Made by a program: the position numbers and the translations under genes. Under the pieces are notes generated by a model, which saw nothing but the letters and a program-made list of their open reading frames with translations, was not told the DNA's origin and did not search any database. Source: Caulobacter soli (GTDB lineage Bacteria; Pseudomonadota; Alphaproteobacteria; Caulobacterales; Caulobacteraceae). Taken from it: a stretch of 64,000 nt of DNA. Positions 17,729 through 24,302 of the stretch are shown in pieces (the first letter of the stretch is position 1; every line of letters starts with the position of its first letter). The stretch spans positions 124,001-188,000 of the forward strand of contig NZ_CP049199.1 in assembly GCF_011045195.1 (NCBI RefSeq), given 5' to 3'.

Positions 17729-18142
17729 ATGACCTGGACCGACCAACTTGCTTCAGCCGGGGCCCCGTCGCTCGACGACTTCGCCGCCCTGGCGCGAAAG
17801 GCGTTCGACGACCTGCCCGCCGATTTCCGCCGCCAGACCGGCGACGTGGTGTTCCGCATCGACGATTTCGCTTCCGAGGAGGTGCTGGACGAGCTGGGCA
17901 TCGAGGATCCGTTCGAGCTGACCGGCCTCTACCAGGGCGTCGATCTGGCCCGCCGCACGCTCTTCGACCCCACGCCGCAGCCGTCGATGGTGTTTCTCTA
18001 CCGCCGGCCGATCCTCGACGAATGGTGCGAGCGCGGCGACGTCACCTTGGGCGACCTGATCGCCCACGTGCTGGTCCACGAGATCGGCCACCATTTCGGC
18101 CTGTCGGACGACGACATCCACCGCATCGAGGACGACGCATGA
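17729..18142 (+). CDS. Small zincin-like metallopeptidase family protein
   Basis: A 137-residue protein with the metzincin-like motif HEIGHHFGLSD (His117, Glu118, His121, Asp127), typical of the short bacterial metallopeptidase family PF06262. No signal peptide, so probably cytosolic. The substrate is not known for this family. Its stop overlaps the start of the SWIM-domain gene (ATGA), which points to translational coupling and a joint function. Confidence 0.8.
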   Translation: MTWTDQLASAGAPSLDDFAALARKAFDDLPADFRRQTGDVVFRIDDFASEEVLDELGIEDPFELTGLYQGVDLARRTLFDPTPQPSMVFLYRRPILDEWCERGDVTLGDLIAHVLVHEIGHHFGLSDDDIHRIEDDA

Positions 18143-18561
18143 GCTCCGCCGACACCCTGTTCGACGCTGATGCGTGGCGCGGCCGCATGGACGAGCGCTG
18201 GTTCGAGAGCGGCGCGGCCATCGCCGAGGCCGGCGCCGTCGACCTGGTGGCCATCGAGGATGACGCCGTCACTGGCCATGTGACGGGCAGCGCCGGCGAC
18301 CTTTATGTGGTCACCCTGCGCGCGCCCGACGGCGAGGGCGCCTGCACCTGCCCCGGCTTCGACAAGTTCGGCGCCTGCAAGCACCAGGCGGCCGTCGTGG
18401 TGGCCGCCAACCTGCTGGACGGCACGGGGCGAGGCTATGTGCGCGAACGCCTGGCGCGGCTGCGCGACGGCCTGGCGCTGGAGAGCAAGGAGGCCCTGAT
18501 CGAGCGGATCGTCGAGCTGGCCAAGCGCGATCCGAAGGTGCTGGCGGGGTTGGAAGGGTAG
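18139..18561 (+). CDS. SWIM zinc-finger domain protein
   Basis: A 140-residue protein with one SWIM finger: Cys69, Cys71, Cys80 and His82 in ACTCPGFDKFGACKH, the C-x-C-xn-C-x-H pattern. SWIM fingers bind DNA or proteins and are found in SWI2/SNF2 ATPases and in stand-alone small proteins. The C-terminal part (residues 95-140) is predicted helical. The start overlaps the upstream zincin gene by ATGA. An ORF extended to 18022 reads through the zincin gene in another frame and is not used. Role unknown. Confidence 0.75.
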   Translation: MSSADTLFDADAWRGRMDERWFESGAAIAEAGAVDLVAIEDDAVTGHVTGSAGDLYVVTLRAPDGEGACTCPGFDKFGACKHQAAVVVAANLLDGTGRGYVRERLARLRDGLALESKEALIERIVELAKRDPKVLAGLEG

Positions 18562-18692
18562 ACTCTCGCGAACCTGACGCGGTCGTCATTTTTAATTTGA
18601 CCCCGCCGGCTCTTTGAGTTGACAGTGTTTAGATAGGCCAGAGACCCGCGTTAGACGGGGCCTGTCCAGCCCCTTTAGGCGAGGAGCCCTCC

Positions 18693-19817
18693 ATGACGGA
18701 CAAGAACATCACCAAGGACGCCATGTACGACGCGGTGGCGCCGGACGACTTCGAGTCGATGCTCGAACTGGACCGCTACAACAGCCGCTCGACCGCCTTC
18801 GACAAGATCATCTCGGCCACCCACGACCACTTCTGGGACCCGCTGGACAAGGCCTATATCGACTTCGACGAACCGTTCGACATGGAGAACCAGGCCCTGG
18901 TTCCCGAGGAACTGGTGATCGCTCTGTCGACCGACTACGTCTCCAATCACCTCAGCGATCCCAAGCAGCGCATCCGCTTCATCAACCAGTCGGTGCTGCG
19001 CAGCTTCTCCTCGATCCTGCACGGCGAGCAGGGGGCGCTGAACCTGTCGGCCTCGCTGTGCCACGTGCTCAAGGACCAGGGCGCCCAGGAATACGCCGCC
19101 AACCAGACCCGCGAGGAGGCCCGCCACGTCACGGCCTTCGCCAAGTACATCCGCGCCCGCTGGGGCAAGCCGGTCGAATGCGGCCCGGCCCTGAAGACCC
19201 TGCTGGTCGAGATCATCGGCGCGCCCGAGGTCTACAAGAAGATCATCGGCATGCAGATGCTGGTCGAGGGCCTGGCCATGGGCGCCTTCGCCACCTTCTA
19301 CAACCAGATCAACGACCCGGTCGGCAAGAAGATGCTGCAGCTGGTGATGACCGACGAGGCCTTCCACCACAAGTTCGGGAAGATCTGGGCCGACCGCACG
19401 GTGCCCAAGCTGAGCCCCGAGGAGCACGCGATCATCGAGGACTGGGCGGCGCACTGCTTCCAGACCCTGCTGTTCAACCTGGTCTCGCCGCACCAGCAGC
19501 TGGACCTCTATCGCGAGTTCGGCCTGGACCCGGACAAGGTGGTCGAGGAGTACGGGAAGATCATGACCGACGACCTGCGTCGGGAGAACATGAAGGAGCA
19601 GACCAACATCTTCCGGGTGCTGGTCAAGACGCTGCTGAACGCCGGCATCATCACCGACCGCACCAAGGCCTTCTACGCCATGTACGTCGACCTGGACGAA
19701 CTGCGCGGCGAGGGCGAGCGGATGGTCGGCGACGACATCGCCGAGGAGGGCATCCGCCACCTGCAGGCCATCAACTTCAAGGACCGCGCCCAGCCGGTGA
19801 CCATCGCCGCCGAATAG
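18693..19817 (+). CDS. Ferritin-like diiron-carboxylate protein
   Basis: A 374-residue helical protein with a full diiron ligand set: Glu112 (GEQGAL), Glu142-x-x-His145 (EEARH), Glu192 (LVEGLAMG) and Glu222-x-x-His225 (DEAFHH). This matches ferritin-like oxygenase/oxidase folds such as the ribonucleotide reductase R2 and AurF groups. No radical-forming Tyr can be assigned with certainty, so an oxygenase or oxidase role is preferred over R2. Soluble. It stands alone, with a strong terminator directly after it. The 131 bp before it contain a TTGACA at 18619 without a convincing -10. Substrate not known. Confidence 0.75.
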   Translation: MTDKNITKDAMYDAVAPDDFESMLELDRYNSRSTAFDKIISATHDHFWDPLDKAYIDFDEPFDMENQALVPEELVIALSTDYVSNHLSDPKQRIRFINQSVLRSFSSILHGEQGALNLSASLCHVLKDQGAQEYAANQTREEARHVTAFAKYIRARWGKPVECGPALKTLLVEIIGAPEVYKKIIGMQMLVEGLAMGAFATFYNQINDPVGKKMLQLVMTDEAFHHKFGKIWADRTVPKLSPEEHAIIEDWAAHCFQTLLFNLVSPHQQLDLYREFGLDPDKVVEEYGKIMTDDLRRENMKEQTNIFRVLVKTLLNAGIITDRTKAFYAMYVDLDELRGEGERMVGDDIAEEGIRHLQAINFKDRAQPVTIAAE

Positions 19818-19836
19818 GCCCGTTCGCATGACCACG

Positions 19837-19879
19837 AGCGCCCCGCCGGAATCCTGAAAAGGAACTTCGGCGGGGCGCT
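19837..19879 (+). terminator. Terminator after the diiron protein gene
   Basis: AGCGCCCCGCCG pairs perfectly with CGGCGGGGCGCT (12 bp) across a 19-base loop that contains a further tcc/gga pairing; TTGCGTTT follows. It ends 37 bp before the next gene. Confidence 0.8.
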
Positions 19880-19916
19880 TTGCGTTTCTGGCGCCTTGTG
19901 GGGCAGAGTGACCGTC

Positions 19917-20450
19917 ATGCGCAGCCTACCGATCCTGATCGCCGCCAGCCTGCTCGTGACGCCGATGCTCGGCGCCGCCGAGGCCTTCGCGGCCGCCAAG
20001 CCGCCATCCAAGCCGATCGCCGCCAGCTTCTATACCGGCAAGTGGTACGAGATCGCCCGCACGCCCAACGCCGGCCAGCGCGACTGCGAGGCCCCGACCA
20101 CCGAATTCACCGGCAAGGGCGCCGACGGCTTCGCGGTGCATCAGGTCTGCCGCAAGGGCTCGGCCGGCGGCGCGGCCAAGGCCTTCGACACCACCGGCAA
20201 GATCATCGGCGGCTCCCAGAACACCCGCTTCACGATGAGCTTCCTGGGCGGGTTGAAGAAGCAGGAATACTGGGTGCTGGACTGCGCCGACGACCACTCC
20301 TGGGCGATCATGGCCACGCCGGGCGGCAACTATGTCTGGCTGCTGTCGCGCAAGGCGGTAATGGACCCCGCCGCCAAGGCCCAGGCCCTGGAGCGTGTGA
20401 AGGCCCTGGGCTACGCCAAGCTCGAATACCCTCAGCAGCCGCCGGCCTGA
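19917..20450 (+). CDS. Secreted lipocalin family protein (first of a pair)
   Basis: A 177-residue protein with an N-terminal signal peptide (about residues 1-26, cleavage near AAEAFA). The mature part opens with the lipocalin GxW motif TGKWYEIART, followed by EYWVLDCADDHSWAI and YVWLLSRK, typical of the Blc group. Blc-type lipocalins bind fatty acids or lysophospholipids in the periplasm. Its stop overlaps the start of a second lipocalin (TGATG). The two share order of motifs, so they look like a tandem duplication that has diverged. A GTG at 19908 is an alternative start. Confidence 0.85.
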   Translation: MRSLPILIAASLLVTPMLGAAEAFAAAKPPSKPIAASFYTGKWYEIARTPNAGQRDCEAPTTEFTGKGADGFAVHQVCRKGSAGGAAKAFDTTGKIIGGSQNTRFTMSFLGGLKKQEYWVLDCADDHSWAIMATPGGNYVWLLSRKAVMDPAAKAQALERVKALGYAKLEYPQQPPA

Positions 20451-21004
20451 TGCTGCTCCGCCGCGCTCCAGGCTTCGTCGCCGCCTTGCTGTTGACCACG
20501 GTCGCCGTCGCCGCGTGTGTCGCCGGGCCGAGCGGCAATCACAGCCCGCCCCAGCCGGCCAAGGCGGTCGACCTGGATCGCTACGCCGGCCTCTGGTACG
20601 AGGCGGCGCGCTACGACATGCGGTTCGAGAAGGGCTGCGACGGCGTCACCGCCGACTATTCCAAGCGGCCCGACGGCCTGATCCGCGTGGTCAACACCTG
20701 CCATCAGGGCGGGCCGACGGGACCGGTCAAGGTCAGCGAAGGCAGGGCCAAGGTCGCCGACGCCGTCACCAAGGCAAAACTGAAGGTCTCGTTCTTCGGC
20801 CCGTTCTTCGTCGGCGACTACTGGGTGCTGGACCACGCCGACGACTACAGCTGGTCGATCGTCGGCGAGGGCTCGGGCCGTTACTTGTGGCTCCTGACCC
20901 GCAAGCCGCCGACCCCGGATCAGCTGAAGGCGTTGACCGACCGGGCCAGGGCCATGGGCTACGACACCGCGATGCTGCGGGTGACCAAGCACGCGGCGCG
21001 CTAG
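20450..21004 (+). CDS. Lipocalin family lipoprotein (second of a pair)
   Basis: A 184-residue lipocalin with a lipoprotein signal sequence; the lipobox VAAC puts the lipidated Cys at residue 23. The GxW motif is AGLWYEAARY, with YWVLDHADDYSWSIV and YLWLLTRKPP further on, as in E. coli Blc. Being lipidated it should sit in the outer membrane, whereas its neighbour upstream appears soluble. The start overlaps the upstream stop by one base. The orientation and spacing imply a single bicistronic mRNA. Confidence 0.85.
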   Translation: MLLRRAPGFVAALLLTTVAVAACVAGPSGNHSPPQPAKAVDLDRYAGLWYEAARYDMRFEKGCDGVTADYSKRPDGLIRVVNTCHQGGPTGPVKVSEGRAKVADAVTKAKLKVSFFGPFFVGDYWVLDHADDYSWSIVGEGSGRYLWLLTRKPPTPDQLKALTDRARAMGYDTAMLRVTKHAAR

Positions 21005-21059
21005 CTCGATTTGAACGCCGTCTTCGCCTAGGTTTCCGCTGGATCAAGGAGCAAGGCGG

Positions 21060-21245
21060 ATGCGCATCATCAGCTTTCCAGCGGCGGCCAAGAATTTCGA
21101 CGAGGTCGTGGATCGTGTCATCGCAGATCGCGATCCAGCCTTGGTCACGCGAGGGGAACAGGAAGCCATCGTGGTGATCGCAGCTTCGGATTGGAAAATC
21201 ATCCAACGACGCCTTGGATCGACGCCAGACGAATCCGCCCCTTGA
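21060..21245 (+). CDS. Orphan Phd/YefM-family antitoxin (short)
   Basis: A 61-residue protein MRIISFPAAAKNFDEVVDRV... that continues ADRDPALVTRGEQEAIVVI and then ASDWKIIQRR, matching the N-terminal DNA-binding region of Phd/YefM antitoxins. The usual C-terminal toxin-binding arm is short or absent (typical length about 80-90). No toxin gene of the RelE/YoeB, Doc or Fic type is adjacent; the next gene is mmcB. It may be a remnant or a free-standing repressor. Confidence 0.65.
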   Translation: MRIISFPAAAKNFDEVVDRVIADRDPALVTRGEQEAIVVIAASDWKIIQRRLGSTPDESAP

Positions 21246-21250
21246 TCCCC

Positions 21251-21265
21251 GAACAAAGCTGGAAC
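21251..21265. promoter_or_regulatory. LexA (SOS) box upstream of mmcB
   Basis: GAACAAAGCTGGAAC is a perfect GAAC-N7-GAAC alphaproteobacterial LexA box, ending 11 bp before the mmcB start codon. The next bases complete a short GAAC-aaa-GTTC palindrome (21262-21272). C. crescentus mmcB is known to be SOS-regulated. Confidence 0.8.
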
Positions 21266-21276
21266 AAAGTTCCGGC

Positions 21277-21735
21277 ATGGACGTCGTCATCGACCTTAAA
21301 CCCACGCGGCCCGAGACCACCGACCAGGTCACCCGGGGCGGGGCGCGGTTCCTGGTCTCGCTGGGCTATGCGCCCCTCGCCGAGGTCACCCTGCCCAATG
21401 GCCGACGCGCCGACCTGATGGCCCTGGGTCCCAAGGGCGACGTGCTGATCGTCGAGGTGAAGTCGGGGCTGGAAGACTATCGCGTCGACCGCAAGTGGCC
21501 GGAATACGCCCCCTATTGCGACGCGTTCTATTTCGCGGTGTCGCCGGATTTTCCCGAGGGGATTTTGCCGGACGAGCCGGGCCTGATCGTCGCCGACGGC
21601 TTCGGCGGCGCGGTGGTGCGCGAGGCGCCGGTCGCGCCCCTGGCCCCGGCGCGGCGCAAGGCGCTCACCCTGGCCTTCGCGCGCCTGGCCGCCCTGCGCG
21701 CCGCCGGCGTCAACGCCGAGCGGCTGTCTCTGTAG
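21277..21735 (+). CDS. mmcB: MmcB family DNA repair protein
   Basis: A 152-residue protein with a restriction-endonuclease-like core: LPNGRRADLMALGPKG, VLIVEVKSGLEDYRVD (acidic-ExK pattern) and KWPEYAPYCDAFYFAVSPDFP. In C. crescentus MmcB is SOS-induced and contributes to mitomycin C resistance. The ATG at 21277 is chosen because a LexA box lies directly upstream; a longer frame from 21214 would place the box inside the gene and overlap the antitoxin. Converges on a small membrane protein gene with a 22-bp gap. Confidence 0.9.
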   Translation: MDVVIDLKPTRPETTDQVTRGGARFLVSLGYAPLAEVTLPNGRRADLMALGPKGDVLIVEVKSGLEDYRVDRKWPEYAPYCDAFYFAVSPDFPEGILPDEPGLIVADGFGGAVVREAPVAPLAPARRKALTLAFARLAALRAAGVNAERLSL

Positions 21736-21757
21736 ATTGGCGCTGTAGCCGGCCGTC

Positions 21758-22054
21758 TTAACGGTCGAAGTTACGGGCCAGCAGGAAGCCGAACACCAGG
21801 CCGGCCACGAAGGTCCCGACCGCCAGGGCGACGGGGCGCTCCTCGGCGACCACGTGGGCCGCCTTGGCCTTTTCGATGCTCCAGGTCTTGCCGACCTCGG
21901 CCTTCTCGGCGGCGAAGGTGCGGGCGACCTCGGTCTTTTCGGCCACGGTCTCGACCGCCTTTTCGACGGCGGCCTTGGCGCGCTTCACGCTGGCCTTGGC
22001 CGTCGTCTTGGCGGAGGTCTTGGGGGCCGGGGTCTTGATCGTGAAGTCGGTCAT
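21758..22054 (-). CDS. Small Ala/Lys-rich protein with C-terminal membrane anchor
   Basis: A 98-residue protein. Residues 8-70 are Ala-, Lys- and Glu-rich and amphipathic (repeating AAVEKAVETVAEK and AEKAEVGKTW), predicted helical. The C-terminus is hydrophobic (ALAVGTFVAGLVFGFLLAR, about 76-94). This layout resembles the tail-anchored YqjD/ElaB group of ribosome-associated, stationary-phase proteins, but the similarity is general. The start at 22054 is supported by length and charge; upstream in-frame residues look non-coding. Confidence 0.65.
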   Translation of the reverse strand: MTDFTIKTPAPKTSAKTTAKASVKRAKAAVEKAVETVAEKTEVARTFAAEKAEVGKTWSIEKAKAAHVVAEERPVALAVGTFVAGLVFGFLLARNFDR

Positions 22055-22141
22055 GCGAAATCCTGCGAATGGCGGCGCCGACCATCGTAACACGCCGCGC
22101 CGTAAAACGTTTCCCACCGGCCCTGCGGATTGCCGGATCGC

Positions 22142-24016
22142 CTAGTTGTCGCGCACCACCTTCAGCACCGCCTCGCCATAACGGTCGAGCTTGCCCTGGC
22201 CGACGCCGCCGGCCTTGGCCAGGGCGCCGGAGGTGGCTGGTCGCGCGGCGGCGATCTCGGCCAGGGTGGCGTCGTGGAAGATGACATAGGGCGGCACGTG
22301 CTGCAGCGCCGCCTCCTCGCGCCGCCAGCCGCGCAGGGCCTCGAACAGCGCCTGGTCCTCCAGCGGCACGGTCAGGGCCTGGCGCTTGCGGGCGGTCTTG
22401 CCGGCTCCCGAGCGACCGGGACTGTCGGCGGTGGCCGGCTGCTGGCGCAGGGAGACGGGGCGCTCGCCGCGATAGACCTGGCGCACCCCCTCGCCGTCGC
22501 CCAGGCCGATCAGCGGCCGGCCGTCATTGGGGTCTTCCTTCAGCAGGCCCTCGAACACCAGGGTGTCGATCAGGTCACGCCAGCCCTGCGGGCTGAACTC
22601 CTTGCCGATGCCGAAGGTCGACATGGTCGCCTCGGCCTGGGTGACGTCCTTGGTCTTGCCCAGCAGGTGGTCGACCAGGCGGCCGCGCCCGAATCGGCCG
22701 CCCATGCGGTGGGCGGCCGACAGGGCCTTCTGGGCGGCCTGGGTGGCGTCGACGCCGGTGGGTGGCGAAATACAGATGTCGCAGACCCCGCAGCGCTCGA
22801 CCCCCTCCTCGCCGAAATAGCGACGAACGGCGGCGGCGCGGCAGGTGACGCCTTCCAGCATGGCGTAGAACTGGCGCAGCTTGCGCAGCTGCACCGCCTT
22901 GACCTCGTCGGGCGCGCTCTGGGCCTCGATGCGGCGCACGGCCCAGGCGAGATCCGCGGAGCTGTAGAGGGTGATGCCCTCGGCCGGCTGGCGGTCGCGG
23001 CCGGCCCGGCCGATCTCCTGCCAATAGGCCTCGATGGCGGCCGGCGGATCGGCGTGGATCACGAAGCGGACGTCGGGCTTGTCGACGCCCATGCCGAAGG
23101 CGATGGTCGCGACCATCACCGCCTCCTCGGCCTCGAGGAACTCCTCCAGCCGCCGGGCGCGCACGGCCTTGTCCAGACCGGCGTGATAGGCGAGCGCGGG
23201 GATGCCCTGGCCGATCAGCTTCTCGGCCAGCTTCTCGGTGGAGTCGCGGCTGCCGGCATAGACGACGCCGGCGCGGTTGGGGCGCTCGGTGACCAGCTCG
23301 ATGACCCGCTCGTGGCCCTTGCCCTTCTTGCGCTCGGCGTTCAGGGCCAGTTCGTGGCGGGCGAAGCTGTCGACGAACTCGGCCGCGCCTTGCAGCCGCA
23401 ACTCGCTGCGGATGTCGTCGCGGGTCCGGGCGTCGGCGGTGGCGGTGACGGCCAGGCGCGGGGCGTGCGGGAACACCTCGGCCAGGCGGCCCAGCATGCG
23501 GTATTCGGGACGGAAGTCATGGCCCCACTGGCTGACGCAGTGGGCCTCGTCGACGGCGACCAACGACAGGGGCAGGCGAGACAGCCGCTCCAGCATCGAC
23601 GGCTGCATCAGGCCTTCGGGCGACAGATACAGCAGGTCGAGGCGCCCGTCGTCGATGCGTCGCCAGATCTCGGACCGTTCGGCGGGCAGGGTGTTGCTGT
23701 CCAGGCGCTCGGCCGCGACCCCGGCCTGCTGCAGGCCCGCCACCTGGTCGGCCATCAGGGCGATCAGCGGCGAGACCACCAGGCCCAGGCCCGGGCGGAC
23801 GAGGGCGGGGATCTGGTAGCACAGGCTCTTGCCGCCGCCGGTGGGCAGCACGGCCAGGGCGCTGCGGCCTTCCAGCAGCTCGGTGATCACCCCGGCCTGC
23901 AGGCCCCGGAAATCGCTGTGGCCGAAGGTTCGGCGCAGAACCTCGCGCGCCGCCTCCAGGGAGGGAGCGGGCCCCGAGACATGGGGGACGAAACTTGAGT
24001 CAGGATGATCGTACAC
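22142..24016 (-). CDS. recQ: RecQ ATP-dependent DNA helicase
   Basis: A 624-residue superfamily 2 helicase with motif I TGGGKS (59-64), motif II VDEAHC, the aromatic loop SQWGHDFRPEY, and motif VI IGRAGRDR. The zinc-binding RQC part has CRAAAVRRYFGEEGVERCGVCDIC, and a HRDC domain occupies the last 80 residues. RecQ unwinds 3'-5' and works in recombinational repair and fork restart. The GTG at 24016 is the most likely start; there is no nearby ATG in frame. It is divergent from the PBP gene 286 bp away. Confidence 0.95.
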   Translation of the reverse strand: MYDHPDSSFVPHVSGPAPSLEAAREVLRRTFGHSDFRGLQAGVITELLEGRSALAVLPTGGGKSLCYQIPALVRPGLGLVVSPLIALMADQVAGLQQAGVAAERLDSNTLPAERSEIWRRIDDGRLDLLYLSPEGLMQPSMLERLSRLPLSLVAVDEAHCVSQWGHDFRPEYRMLGRLAEVFPHAPRLAVTATADARTRDDIRSELRLQGAAEFVDSFARHELALNAERKKGKGHERVIELVTERPNRAGVVYAGSRDSTEKLAEKLIGQGIPALAYHAGLDKAVRARRLEEFLEAEEAVMVATIAFGMGVDKPDVRFVIHADPPAAIEAYWQEIGRAGRDRQPAEGITLYSSADLAWAVRRIEAQSAPDEVKAVQLRKLRQFYAMLEGVTCRAAAVRRYFGEEGVERCGVCDICISPPTGVDATQAAQKALSAAHRMGGRFGRGRLVDHLLGKTKDVTQAEATMSTFGIGKEFSPQGWRDLIDTLVFEGLLKEDPNDGRPLIGLGDGEGVRQVYRGERPVSLRQQPATADSPGRSGAGKTARKRQALTVPLEDQALFEALRGWRREEAALQHVPPYVIFHDATLAEIAAARPATSGALAKAGGVGQGKLDRYGEAVLKVVRDN

Positions 24017-24220
24017 GGGCGTGTTCTGACAGCGCCCGGCCTTCAGGCCAAGCGGGGCGCCACGATCTGGCCCCCAAATTCGGCTTGAAAGCGGACATCG
24101 GCTTCATGGGTTCTGCATCGGGGGTCGCCACGTTTGTCGCGATGCGATCTGGAGCTGAAACGAACCATGAACACGCGCGGCGTGCAAGACGGGTGAAGAT
24201 GCGTTCATCTCTCGTCAATC

Positions 24221-24251
24221 TTGTCGCGCGTTTTGTGGGCTTCGGCTAAAC
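24221..24251 (+). promoter_or_regulatory. Possible promoter of the class A PBP gene
   Basis: TTGTCG at 24221 and GCTAAAC at 24245 are separated by 18 bases, a partial match to the Caulobacter housekeeping consensus, 52 bp upstream of the PBP start. No other feature was seen in the 24017-24302 gap. Confidence 0.35.
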
Positions 24252-24302
24252 GGATTGCGGCGCGACCCCGGGACATCCGCGCCTTTCGGGATTAAGGACG
24301 AC

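Noticed and set aside
18619..18645. TTGACA upstream of the diiron protein gene as a promoter
   Set aside because: No acceptable -10 sequence at 16-18 bases; listed only as an observation.
21060..21735. Antitoxin plus mmcB as a toxin-antitoxin pair
   Set aside because: MmcB is a known SOS repair family with a nuclease-like core, not a toxin of the Phd/YefM partner families, and it has its own LexA box and start signals.
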